Below are positions 51,135 through 59,843 of a stretch of 64,000 nucleotides of DNA, piece after piece. A program made the position numbers and the translations under genes. The DNA comes from Myxococcus fulvus (GTDB lineage Bacteria > Myxococcota > Myxococcia > Myxococcales > Myxococcaceae), in contig NZ_FOIB01000004.1 of assembly GCF_900111765.1 (NCBI RefSeq), forward strand, positions 248,001 to 312,000, read 5' to 3'. Numbering within the stretch: the first letter of the stretch is position 1; each line of letters begins with the position of its first letter. Under the pieces are notes generated by a model, which worked only from the letters and a program-made list of their open reading frames with translations, had not been told where the DNA came from and did no database searches.

Positions 51135-51886
51135 CCCCGCAGAAAACCCTCGCACTCATCGTCTACGCTCCGGCGCTCGTGGGTATGGACGACCGTACGC
51201 TCAAGGTCATCCTGGGAATGGAAAAGGCGTTCCCTGGCCTGCGTCTGGAATATCGGCTCTCCAAAAGCGGGCGCCCCGTCGCATTGCCACAACGCGATGT
51301 ATGGCTCGCAGAGAACACTGCGGCCGGGGGGTTCCCTCTCGTGTGTAACGGGGACACGAGCTACCCCGTGACTGTCAACGGAGGGGAACGAGCAGGACTC
51401 TTCAGTCCTGGCGGTCAGCCCCTGTTTGAGGTGCATGCAGAACTGCCACTGGACGAGCGTGTGCTCGCATCAGCGACGGCGGTGCTTGAGGGGGTCGCTG
51501 AAGGGGCTCGTGCGCTATGGGGACGAGCGACTCCATATGACGCGGCGGTGGACATCGCGTATCAGACGGCACCCACACGCGAAGGGCCGCCGTCTCCACG
51601 CCGGGGGCTGCCCGCCCTGAAGCTCTTCAAGCACATCCGCTCGCCCGAGATTCCCTATTACCTCGGGTGGCTGAACTATTGGTCCGCCGCTGCCGCACGG
51701 GCCATCGGGTTCCCGGACCCCGCCCGTGACGCGGACCTGCTCTCTCGGGCTCGACGCACCGCGACGGGAGGCTGGGTCGTACAGCTCACGGACACACCGC
51801 TCGACCTGGACGACCCCTCCCACCTGGACGCGCTCAAGCGCGCCTATGAGCGCTTCCCGGAGATCGGCGGACGCACAGCGTCTTGA
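51131..51886 (+). CDS. DUF5953-like putative immunity protein
   Basis: A 251-residue soluble protein that starts TLALIVYAPALVGMDDRTLKVILGMEKAFPGLRLEYRLS and ends GGWVVQLTDTPLDLDDPSHLDALKRAYERFPEIGG, phrases typical of the DUF5953 family. That family is regularly encoded directly behind DUF6310 lipoproteins in myxobacteria. The ATG at 51131 overlaps the toxin stop (ATGA); an ATG at 51122 is an alternative. The intact frame next to a broken toxin suggests retention of immunity. Its molecular activity is unknown. Confidence 0.75.
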   Translation: MTPQKTLALIVYAPALVGMDDRTLKVILGMEKAFPGLRLEYRLSKSGRPVALPQRDVWLAENTAAGGFPLVCNGDTSYPVTVNGGERAGLFSPGGQPLFEVHAELPLDERVLASATAVLEGVAEGARALWGRATPYDAAVDIAYQTAPTREGPPSPRRGLPALKLFKHIRSPEIPYYLGWLNYWSAAAARAIGFPDPARDADLLSRARRTATGGWVVQLTDTPLDLDDPSHLDALKRAYERFPEIGGRTAS

Positions 51887-51902
51887 CGCATCCGCGCCTT
51901 AC

Positions 51903-51985
51903 GCCCGCACGTTCCTCTCGGGGAACCGGCGCGTGCGGGCCCTTCAGCCGAAACAAACAATGGATGTCAACCCGGGCCCTCTCCG
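51903..51985 (+). repeat. Hairpin plus 19-mer intergenic repeat, copy 2
   Basis: GCCCGCACG (51903-51911) and CGTGCGGGC (51932-51940) form a 9-bp stem whose loop carries GGGGAACC. Ten bases later comes AAACAAACAATGGATGTCA (51951-51969), identical to copy 1. It lies between the DUF5953-like gene and the LLM gene. Confidence 0.7.
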
Positions 51986-52072
51986 TGACACGGATTGTAT
52001 CGCTGGTCCGTATTGCTTCACCCACGGTGCTACAGTCGCCTCAACCCGAGGTCTACAGGGGGAGGACCAGAC

Positions 52073-53266
52073 ATGAGACTCGACATCTTCTCGGAGATGC
52101 AGCACCCGAAGGAGCGGTGGACTGGCGCGGACCACGAGCACCAAATCATCCGTGAGACGCTGGAACAGGCTCGGCTCGCGGACGAGATGGGCTACGGCGT
52201 CTGGTGGCAGGTGGAACACCACACCGCCGTGGAGTTCAGCTACAGCTCCGCACCCGAGGTCATGCTCACCGCCATCGCGATGGGCACCAAGAACATCCAC
52301 GTGGGGCACTCGGCGGCGCTCGCCCCCGCGCGCTTCAACCACCCCATCCGCATCGCCGAGCGCTCCGCGTTCCTCGACCACCTGAGCGGCGGCCGCTTCC
52401 AGCTCGGCATGGCGCGCAGCACCATCCCCGAGTGGCGCGTCTTCAACATCGAGCCCGACGCCACCCGCTCGCAGATGCAGCAGGCCTTCCAGATGATTCC
52501 GAAGCTGTGGACCCAGGAGAAGTTCTCCTGGGACTCACCGGACTTCCGCGTCAAGGACATCAACGTCATCCCCAAGCCCTTCCGCAAGCCACACCCACCC
52601 CTGTGGCAGGCGTGCTCCAGCCCCGCGTCCTTCGAGCAGGCCGGACGCAACGGCGTGGGCGCGCTCGGCGTGACGCTGTGGGCCTCTCCCGAAGAAGTTG
52701 CGGAGATGATCCACCTCTACCGTGAAGCGCTGCGGACCCGCTGTGAGCCGGTCGGCGACTTCGTCAACGACCAGGTCGCCTTCTTCACCTTCGTGCACTG
52801 CGCGGACACCGAGCGCGAGGCAATGGAGAACGGCGCCGCGAAGGCCGCCGCCTGGTACACCAGCGGCTCGTTCACCTTCTTCGAAGCCAAGGACCACTTC
52901 GTCAAATCCGCCGCGGAGCTGGAGGCGCTCGCCAAGGACCCCGCTGGCGGCGGGCTCACGGGCCAGTACCTGCGCCGCAAGGACCCCAACGCGCCCCAGT
53001 CCCAGGCCCAGCGCATCCTCGGCCGCATCATGTCCGGCGAGGCCGTGCCCGATGAGCAGGTCTGGGAGGTGCTGAGCGCCCAGGACTCGCTCATCGTCGG
53101 GACGAAGGACCAGGTGCGTCAGGGCCTCAAGCGCTACGAGGCCCTGGGCATCGACGCGCTGATGTCCTTCCACCAGGTGGGAGCCCTCTCCCACGAGGCC
53201 GTGCTCAAGAGCATCCGCCTCACCGGTGAGCTCATCCCCGAGTTCAAGACGCCCGCGCCTCCCTGA
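52073..53266 (+). CDS. LLM-class flavin-dependent monooxygenase
   Basis: A 397-residue bacterial-luciferase-like enzyme. It begins MRLDIFSEMQHP and shows the family's ARLADEMGYGVWWQVEHHTA, NIHVGHSAALAPARFNHPIRIAERSAFLDHLSGGRFQLGMARS and CSSPASFEQAGRNGVGALGV. Such enzymes use reduced flavin from a separate reductase to oxidise small molecules. GGGGGAGG lies eight bases before ATG 52073. No reductase or biosynthetic cluster flanks it, so the substrate is unknown. Confidence 0.88.
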   Translation: MRLDIFSEMQHPKERWTGADHEHQIIRETLEQARLADEMGYGVWWQVEHHTAVEFSYSSAPEVMLTAIAMGTKNIHVGHSAALAPARFNHPIRIAERSAFLDHLSGGRFQLGMARSTIPEWRVFNIEPDATRSQMQQAFQMIPKLWTQEKFSWDSPDFRVKDINVIPKPFRKPHPPLWQACSSPASFEQAGRNGVGALGVTLWASPEEVAEMIHLYREALRTRCEPVGDFVNDQVAFFTFVHCADTEREAMENGAAKAAAWYTSGSFTFFEAKDHFVKSAAELEALAKDPAGGGLTGQYLRRKDPNAPQSQAQRILGRIMSGEAVPDEQVWEVLSAQDSLIVGTKDQVRQGLKRYEALGIDALMSFHQVGALSHEAVLKSIRLTGELIPEFKTPAPP

Positions 53267-53423
53267 GCCCCCCTGGCGGAGGGCTCCGACGACCGTTCGT
53301 CGATCCTGGAGTCCTCCGTCCCGGCTGCTCGCTCGACAGGGCGCACAACTCCCACCTCGCCCCGCTTCCCCAGGGCGCCATCGTGCGCACCTTGGGGGCG
53401 GTCTTGTGCGGAAGGGGATGGGG

Positions 53424-54797
53424 ATGAGGGTCGGCCAGCGAACACTGGGATGGGGCCTTGCCTGCGCGATGTGGGCCACCACGCCCGCATGGGCGGCGGA
53501 GCCCACGAGTGCCCGGGAGCAGGGCAGCCAGGAGAGCGTCGCGAAGTCCTCCTCCCCGCGTCCCCGCCGCTTCACCCGCGAGTGGTACGTGAGCCCCTCG
53601 GGCAACGACACGGCCGCGGGGACGAAGCGCGCCCCCTTCCGGACCATCGGCCGCGCGGTGCGCAACGCGGGCCCTGGCGAGGTCATCCGCGTCCAGGCGG
53701 GTGAGTACGCCGAAGGGGTCTTCATCGACGGCCCCGCCGTGAAGGCCGGCAAGCCGAACGCCCCCATCACGCTGCTGGGTGAGGGCAAGCCCCGCATCAT
53801 CCCGACGGCGCGCGGCGGCACGCTGGTGCAGGTGCGCAAGCCCCACTGGGTCATCGAGGGCTTTGAAATCGACGTGCAAGGACAGCCGCGCTTCGCCGTC
53901 CTCTTCGAGGGCGACACCACCGGCGCGGTGCTCACCGGCTGCCACATCCACCACGGCACGCTGGGCGCCGGCGTCGCGACGCACGGTGGCGCGCGCGACG
54001 TGCTCATCGAGAACAACCACATCCACGACTTCCGCCGAGCGCCCAAGGGCGACTCGCACGGCGTGGTCATCCAGGCCACCTCGCGGAACATCACCGTGCG
54101 CGGCAATGACATCCACGGCAACTCGGGCGACTCGGTGCAGTGCCTGCTGCCGGACCGCAAGGGCCAGGCGCCCGCGCGCAACGTGGTCATCGAGGGCAAC
54201 CACCTCCACGACAACGACGAGAACGCCGTGGACATCAAGACGTGCCACGACGTCGTCATCCGTGACAACACGATGTACGGCTTCCGCAAGTCCCCCACAT
54301 CGGCGGGCGAGGCCATCGTCGTCCACTTCTCCGCGCGGAACGTGCGCATCGAGGGCAACCGCATCTCCGACGCGGGACGCGGCATCGCGGTGGGCGGCTC
54401 GCGCGAGGGGAACCAGCCCAGTCCCGCCAACGTCGTGGTGCGCGGCAACACCATCAAGGGAATCACCCAGAGCGGTGGCAGCGACGGCGCGGGCATCCGC
54501 GTGGAGAACTCGCGCGACGTGACGGTGGTGGGCAACACCATCTCCGACACGGAGGGCTTCGGGATGATGCTCGGGCTGGGCTCCAACGGAGCGCCCAGCG
54601 AGAACCTCACCGTGCGCGGCAACTCCATCCAGGGCCGGCACCTGGTGCGCCTGGGCAAGCACCGCCCCGGCCTGAAGATGGACGGGAACCAGTACGCCGC
54701 CGAGGGCACCTTCAAGGCCGACCCCGAGGAGACCCGCAGCCTCGCGCAGTGGCGCCGCGTGTCCGGCGTGGACCAGAAGTCCACCCCGCTCCAGTAG
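53424..54797 (+). CDS. Secreted right-handed parallel beta-helix protein
   Basis: A 457-residue exported protein. Signal peptide: MRVGQRTLGWGLACAMWATTPAWA. A WYVSPSGNDTAAGTKRAPFRTIGRAVRNAGPGEVIRVQAGEY segment opens the fold, as in DUF1565/pectate-lyase-like proteins. Then come at least seven coils with the repeated V.IEGN.I.D pattern (VLIENNHIHDF, ITVRGNDIHGN, VVIEGNHLHDND, VRIEGNRISDAG, VVVRGNTIKGI, VTVVGNTISDT, LTVRGNSIQGR). It is likely a surface or secreted polysaccharide-active or -binding protein. ATG 53424 is favoured over 53418 by spacing from GGAAGG. Confidence 0.82.
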   Translation: MRVGQRTLGWGLACAMWATTPAWAAEPTSAREQGSQESVAKSSSPRPRRFTREWYVSPSGNDTAAGTKRAPFRTIGRAVRNAGPGEVIRVQAGEYAEGVFIDGPAVKAGKPNAPITLLGEGKPRIIPTARGGTLVQVRKPHWVIEGFEIDVQGQPRFAVLFEGDTTGAVLTGCHIHHGTLGAGVATHGGARDVLIENNHIHDFRRAPKGDSHGVVIQATSRNITVRGNDIHGNSGDSVQCLLPDRKGQAPARNVVIEGNHLHDNDENAVDIKTCHDVVIRDNTMYGFRKSPTSAGEAIVVHFSARNVRIEGNRISDAGRGIAVGGSREGNQPSPANVVVRGNTIKGITQSGGSDGAGIRVENSRDVTVVGNTISDTEGFGMMLGLGSNGAPSENLTVRGNSIQGRHLVRLGKHRPGLKMDGNQYAAEGTFKADPEETRSLAQWRRVSGVDQKSTPLQ

Positions 54798-54840
54798 CGA
54801 CGGAGGCTCGCCCCGCTCGCCCGACCGTTTCGCGTGAGCA

Positions 54841-54958
54841 CGGACTCGACGAGTCCGCCCCCTCGGTCGCTCACCTGCGCCCCTTCCGCGCAGTTCGACG
54901 CGGAAGGAGCCACGACAGCAACCGCCCTCCCCGCTCCGACACACGGAGCAGGAAGGGC
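54841..54958. terminator. Cluster of three hairpins at convergent gene ends
   Basis: CGGACTC-GAC-GAGTCCG (54841-54857), CTTCCGCG / CGCGGAAG (54883-54906), and an extended imperfect stem around GCTCCG-ACACA-CGGAGC (core 54933-54949, outer arms 54924-54958) lie between the beta-helix and lipoprotein genes. Confidence 0.55.
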
Positions 54959-54970
54959 GTCGACGCAACT

Positions 54971-55714
54971 TCAGGGCGTCTCGTCGGACGGCACTTCGCC
55001 CGTGAGCACGCAGATGAGCGCGACCGGGTCACACTTCACCGGGAACACGGGATTGATTCCCGAGCCCCGCAGGCGGCCCGCCGCGTAGTCCGGATACGGG
55101 TCGCACTTCACGTCGTCCGGCTTTCCCGCCGTGGCGCAGCTCACCACCGGCCAGATGCCCTTGGCCTGGTACGTCGCCGTGCACCCGTTCTCCGAGTAGC
55201 GCAGGTCCGCCTTGAACTGCGTCCCCGGAATGCCCGGCGTGTTGTAGATGCGCAGGTTGGACCACTCGTACGCGAAGCTCTGCGCGGGCAGCGCTTCCGT
55301 CGCCGGCACCTCCAGCCGCGTCGTCGACAACTGCGGCACGTCGCAGAAGTTGTCCGCCCCCGGCCCCTCGCTGGCCAGCGGCCCCACCGAGTACGGCGTG
55401 TGCGACGCATCCAGGTCCGGCCGGTCCTTGAAGTCCACCAGCAGCTTCCCCATCCGCGCGCTGCGCAGCGCCACCGTGTCCGGCGCCTTGGGGTCCTGGC
55501 TGTAGTACTTCTGCATCCCCACCGCCTCCGGCGCCAACCGCGCGCACTGCAGGTCGGGGTTCTGTCCCGGCAACAGCGTGTACACCGTGGCGAACGAGCC
55601 GATGGAGCCATCCGTCACGGCCCGCGCCACCACACATTGCGCCTCCGGGTCCTCCACCCCACAGCCCGCGAGCACCAGCGCCGCCAGCGCGCTCCATCCC
55701 ATTCCACGAATCAT
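54971..55714 (-). CDS. Lipoprotein paired with the Oar-like receptor
   Basis: A 247-residue lipoprotein with lipobox VLAGC (Cys18) and a beta-rich mature part with about nine cysteines. ATG 55714 has AGGA at good spacing; an ATG six codons earlier lacks a ribosome-binding site. The stop of the TonB receptor gene lies 27 bases upstream on the same strand, so the pair is probably an operon, in the manner of a receptor and its surface-exposed partner. Substrate not known. Confidence 0.65.
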   Translation of the reverse strand: MIRGMGWSALAALVLAGCGVEDPEAQCVVARAVTDGSIGSFATVYTLLPGQNPDLQCARLAPEAVGMQKYYSQDPKAPDTVALRSARMGKLLVDFKDRPDLDASHTPYSVGPLASEGPGADNFCDVPQLSTTRLEVPATEALPAQSFAYEWSNLRIYNTPGIPGTQFKADLRYSENGCTATYQAKGIWPVVSCATAGKPDDVKCDPYPDYAAGRLRGSGINPVFPVKCDPVALICVLTGEVPSDETP

Positions 55715-55741
55715 TGGCAGATGTCCTTTCATGGCGAGCGC

Positions 55742-58700
55742 CTAGAAGGTCAGCTTCGCGCCCAGCCGCACGGAGCGCGGCGCCTGGTAGGCCGTGGGAC
55801 GCTTGAAGTTGGGGTTGATGTCCACCGGGCCGATGGGCAGGTTCGTCGCCGTCGAGATGACCTTGCAGTCCGGGTTGTTGGCGACGAGGCACGCCGACAG
55901 GTCCGCGGGCTTGCCACCCTGCTCAATCGCATAGACCCGCGTCGTGGTCAGCGTCTGGTCCACCGCCGTGTGCTGCTGGAAGTTGAAGACGTTGAACACG
56001 TCCAGCGACATGCTCAGCACATAGTCCTTCCCCAGCTTCTGGTTCACGCTCACGCGGGTGTCGACGTTGTGCACCCACGGCAGCCGGCCCGCGCTGCCTC
56101 GCGGCAGGATGAACGTCTCCGAGCCGCTGCGCCGGGGATGCGCGCCCAGGTAGTTGAGCGGCGTGCCCGAGCGGCTCCGGTAGCCACCGCCCACGTTCAG
56201 GCTCGTCGTGCGCGTCAGGTTGAACTCCCGCGCGCCGAACGCCTTGAACGAGTGCGTGCGGTCCCCGGGCAGCGGACCGTCGCGGTTGGTGGTCAGCGAC
56301 ACCAGGTCGAAGTCGCGCGTGAGGTTGGGCGACAGCTGGCCCGTGTCCGCGCGGAACAGACCCGAGTAGTTGCCGCGCAGCTTGGACCACGTGTAGCTGG
56401 CCTGGGCCAGCCAGCCGTCGGTGAACGCCTTCTGGTAGTACAGGTTCACCGCGTCGTAATGGCGCTTCGCCTCGGGGAAGTCCGTCGAGAACCCCTTGCC
56501 CGGGTTGCCCAGGAAGAAGGTGTTGCCGTCATCGCGGCTCATGTCCTCGATGACGTCGTTGAGCACGCGCCGCGTGTACGTCAGGCCGAAGCGGCCGAGC
56601 AGCACCTCGTACTCGCCACCCACCATGATTTCGTCCGCGGACTGCGCGCGGATGTTCGGGTCCACCGGCACTCGGTCTCCGCCCTGCGCGTCCCAGCGCT
56701 GGTTGGGCCCCTCCCGGCTGCCGATGGCCTGACGGTTGCCCGGCGCCATGCAGCCCGTGAGCCGCGACTCGCGGTCGTTCGGCGAGCAGTTCTCCGCGCC
56801 GTACGTGGCCGACAGGAGCTGCTGCTGCGGGAAGGACAGGTCGGCCAGGTCCAACGGCACGTTCTCGAAGAAGCGCGCGAAGTTGACGAACAGCTTCGAG
56901 CGTCCCTGCTGGGTGAAGTCGTAGATGAGCCCCACGCGCGGCGACCACTGGTTGGGCAGGTGCAGGCCCACCTTGTCGTCCAGTCCTCGGATGGTCTGCA
57001 CGTCGTAGCGAAGGCCCGCGTTGAGCGTCACCTTGTCCAGGATGGACCAGCTGTCCTGCACGAAGCCGCCCACCGTCATCGACGTGGACGTGCCCTCCTT
57101 GCTCGCCAGGAACACCGGCTGGTCCGGGCCCTCGAGATAGCCGTACTGGTTGAGCGTGAAGAAGCAGCGGCCGTTGGCGCACTCCTGCCAGGGAGCCCCG
57201 CCCGTGCGCGCGCGGTTGTTGTAGAAGCTCATCCGCTCCGCGTCGAAGCCCGCCTTGATGATGTGGTGGCCGAGCGCCTGGAACAGGAAGGTGCCCATCA
57301 CCTTGCCCTGGAAGCGGTCCAGTTCCTGCTCGCTGATGGTGCCAGGACCTCCCGTGGAGTAGGCCCGGATGGGACAGCGCAGCTGCTGCTCCTCCGGCGT
57401 GGAGCCACAGACGGAGGGGTCCCGCAGCGTCTCGAAGAAGGTGATGGAGCGCGGGCCGGGGTTGCTCGTGCGGCGCCAGGCGATGTTCGGCTCCGCGGCC
57501 AGGCCCGTGGGCGACAACAGCCCCGAGCCATCCGACGGCAGCGTGCTGTCCGACTGGTGGTGCCAGCCGAGCGTCGCGTCGACCAGGAACTTCTTGTCGA
57601 AGAAGGACGACGACTGCTTGGCGACGATGTCCATCACCCCGTTGCTGCGGCGCGTGGCGATGGAGTCGTAGCTCCCCTGCACGAAGGCGGTGCAGGACAG
57701 GCCCACGCACACCTCCGGGTCACCGTCGTCGCTGAAGGCATACTTGCCCGAGCCACCCGACGAGCGCGGCGTGCCGAACACCGACACGGACAGGTTGTGG
57801 TCCGGGTTGAAGAGGTACGTCAGCTTGGTCATGTACTGGAGGCTGCGCTCATCGGCGAAGCGCAGGGTGCGCGAGCCCTCGATGGGCGTCGCCAACCCGA
57901 AGCCCGTCTCCGGGTCACGGACCCGGTCACCCGCCTTGGAGCAGCCCGGCCGGGTGTCGCCCTCACCGCAGATCTCCAGCGCGCTCAGCTGCCGGTCCAC
58001 GCGGATGCGATTGAACGACGGCGCCAGGCCCGCGTAGAACCAGAGCTTGTCCTTGATGATGGGGCCGCCCAAATCGAACCCGAAGTCTCCCTGGTTCCAC
58101 GGCTGCCCCTGCGCGGAGATGACGCTGCCCTCCTGCTGGACGATGGTGCCGTTGCGCTGCAGCGAGCCCGGCGCCATGTTCGCGAACACCGAGCCGTGGA
58201 ACTCGTTGGAGCCCGACTTGGTGACGACGTTGAGCACGCCGCCGGTGGAGCGGCCGTACTCCGGCATGTAGCCACCGGTGATGACGTTGACCTCCTGCAC
58301 GAACTCCACCGACAGCGGCGTGCCCAGCGTGCCCACGCCCGGGTCGTTCACCGACAGGCCATCCACCACGTACTGGCTCTCCGGGGAGCTGCTGCCGCTG
58401 ACGCTCACGCCGTAGCGGTCCTCCACCGCGCCGGGCGCCAGCTCCGCCAGCGACTCGAACGAGCGCGACGCGGAGCCCTTGCTGCCCGGCCGGATGACGG
58501 CCACGTTGCGCAGGAAGTCCGCGTCCACGCTCATGCCCTGCGTGCTCGAGCCCACGTCCAACGTGGGCGCCGCGCTGATGGAGATCTCCTCCCCGAACGC
58601 CGAGGGCAACAGCTGGATGTTCACCCGGATGGTGCGGTCCAACCGCAGCACGATGTCCGGGCGCACGAAGGGCTCGAAGCCCTCGCGCTCCACGCGCAGC

Positions 58701-58939
58701 GTGTACGTGCCCGGCGGCAGCTGCGGGATGCGATACAGGCCGCTCGCATCCGAGACCACCACCCGCTCACCCTGCAGCTTCGGCGAGGTGGCCGTCACCA
58801 CCGCGTCTGTCAGCGCCTTCTTGTCCTCCGCGCTGGTGATGGTGCCGGTGATGACCGAGACGCCTTGAGCGAACGCTCCGGCGCCACAGAGCAGGACCGC
58901 GAGACACACCCCGCGGGCGAGACCCACACGTATGGACAA
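55742..58939 (-). CDS. Oar-like TonB-dependent receptor with carboxypeptidase-regulatory domain
   Basis: A 1065-residue outer-membrane protein. After a signal peptide ending AFAQ comes a carboxypeptidase-regulatory-like domain (VITGTITSAEDKKALTDAVVTATS, VVVSDASGLYRIPQLPPGTYTLRVEREGFE), then the plug (SQYVVDGLSVNDPGVGTLG, VITGGYMPEYGRSTGGVLNVVTKSGSNEFHG), then a long barrel with the terminal beta-signal RLGAKLTF. This order is that of Oar, the Myxococcus adhesion/receptor group. The TTG start at 58939 was chosen for GGGAGGGAG seven bases upstream; a GTG at 58972 is possible. It probably uses the ExbB-ExbD-TonB system encoded at 36-38 kb. Confidence 0.88.
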   Translation of the reverse strand: MSIRVGLARGVCLAVLLCGAGAFAQGVSVITGTITSAEDKKALTDAVVTATSPKLQGERVVVSDASGLYRIPQLPPGTYTLRVEREGFEPFVRPDIVLRLDRTIRVNIQLLPSAFGEEISISAAPTLDVGSSTQGMSVDADFLRNVAVIRPGSKGSASRSFESLAELAPGAVEDRYGVSVSGSSSPESQYVVDGLSVNDPGVGTLGTPLSVEFVQEVNVITGGYMPEYGRSTGGVLNVVTKSGSNEFHGSVFANMAPGSLQRNGTIVQQEGSVISAQGQPWNQGDFGFDLGGPIIKDKLWFYAGLAPSFNRIRVDRQLSALEICGEGDTRPGCSKAGDRVRDPETGFGLATPIEGSRTLRFADERSLQYMTKLTYLFNPDHNLSVSVFGTPRSSGGSGKYAFSDDGDPEVCVGLSCTAFVQGSYDSIATRRSNGVMDIVAKQSSSFFDKKFLVDATLGWHHQSDSTLPSDGSGLLSPTGLAAEPNIAWRRTSNPGPRSITFFETLRDPSVCGSTPEEQQLRCPIRAYSTGGPGTISEQELDRFQGKVMGTFLFQALGHHIIKAGFDAERMSFYNNRARTGGAPWQECANGRCFFTLNQYGYLEGPDQPVFLASKEGTSTSMTVGGFVQDSWSILDKVTLNAGLRYDVQTIRGLDDKVGLHLPNQWSPRVGLIYDFTQQGRSKLFVNFARFFENVPLDLADLSFPQQQLLSATYGAENCSPNDRESRLTGCMAPGNRQAIGSREGPNQRWDAQGGDRVPVDPNIRAQSADEIMVGGEYEVLLGRFGLTYTRRVLNDVIEDMSRDDGNTFFLGNPGKGFSTDFPEAKRHYDAVNLYYQKAFTDGWLAQASYTWSKLRGNYSGLFRADTGQLSPNLTRDFDLVSLTTNRDGPLPGDRTHSFKAFGAREFNLTRTTSLNVGGGYRSRSGTPLNYLGAHPRRSGSETFILPRGSAGRLPWVHNVDTRVSVNQKLGKDYVLSMSLDVFNVFNFQQHTAVDQTLTTTRVYAIEQGGKPADLSACLVANNPDCKVISTATNLPIGPVDINPNFKRPTAYQAPRSVRLGAKLTF

Positions 58940-59034
58940 AGCTGACTCCCTCCCTTTGATTCCGGAGGGCACTCTGTCTCAAGACGCGAGAAAGCAACAA
59001 TCCCCAATCAACCAGGACAGCACGCCAAGGCGCG

Positions 59035-59646
59035 TCACCCGGAGGATTGGGAGCAGGCGGGAGTCCCCTGCTCCAGGGAGCGGTCGAAGGCCAGGCGCAG
59101 GAAGGCGTCCAGCGGGGCGCGGCCCTTCTCCACGCGGCTGCGCAGCACGGCGCCCTCCCACGCGCCGAGCATGAAGGTGGCGAGCATGTCCGGCGCGACG
59201 TCTGGGGCCACCTCACCGGAGGCCTGGGCCTCTCGCAGGACGTCTTCGATGTGGGAGGACCACTCGGTGAAGGAGGCGGCGACGCGCTCGCGGATGAGGG
59301 GGCTGTGGTCGGCGAGCTCCGCGGCGAAGTTGGCCAACAGGCAGCCGCACTCGAAGCGGCCCTCGACGAGCCGCTCCACCTGCCAGGCGAAGTACGCGCG
59401 CAGCCGCCGCAAGGGCGTCTTCGCGGTGTCCTGGAGCAGCGACAGGTCCTGCACGCTCGCGCGCATGTACTGGTCCACCACCGCCGCGCCCAGCGCCTCC
59501 TTGCTGTCGAAGTGGTTGTAGAAGGACCCCTTCGGCACGCCCGCCGCGTCGGTGATGTCCTGGACGCCGCAGCCGTTGAAGCCCTGCGTGCGCAGCGTCT
59601 CCAGACCGGCGGCGAGCAGCCTGTCGCGAACACTGGCTCTCGGCAT
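59035..59646 (-). CDS. TetR-family transcriptional regulator
   Basis: A 203-residue repressor. The N-terminal HTH is RDRLLAAGLETLRTQGFNGCGVQDITDAAGVPKGSFYNHFDSKEALGAAVVDQY. The C-terminal part has the pattern of the AcuR/NemR-like group (FECGCLLANFAAELADHSP), where a conserved Cys can sense electrophiles. It is divergent from an oxidoreductase gene, with a dyad between them. Confidence 0.88.
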   Translation of the reverse strand: MPRASVRDRLLAAGLETLRTQGFNGCGVQDITDAAGVPKGSFYNHFDSKEALGAAVVDQYMRASVQDLSLLQDTAKTPLRRLRAYFAWQVERLVEGRFECGCLLANFAAELADHSPLIRERVAASFTEWSSHIEDVLREAQASGEVAPDVAPDMLATFMLGAWEGAVLRSRVEKGRAPLDAFLRLAFDRSLEQGTPACSQSSG

Positions 59647-59735
59647 CGGCCCCTTTTACGGCCACGCGTCCGGGGCGTCAAAAGCGCCCTCCTCCGGCAC
59701 CCAAGTCCATGATTCCACGGCGGTTTGTGTCGAAT

Positions 59736-59750
59736 ATGACCAGTCGTCTT
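59736..59750. promoter_or_regulatory. Putative TetR operator
   Basis: ATGAC-CAGTC-GTCTT is an imperfect dyad in the 197-bp gap between the divergent TetR and oxidoreductase genes. It resembles the GAC-N5-GTC type of site bound by related TetR proteins. Confidence 0.4.
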
Positions 59751-59843
59751 GAAGACCAGGAGGCCGCTCGCTAGCTTGGTGGCGTTGGGGACCCAGGGGG
59801 GCGAGGCGGAGCGCCACCAGCGTCCTCCCGAGGGAGTGGAGCC

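Noticed and set aside
54749..58945. A 1398-codon open frame on the plus strand opposite the TonB receptor
   Set aside because: It is rich in Arg, Ala, His and Val with no domains, which is what the complement of a high-GC gene gives. The minus-strand receptor is unmistakable.
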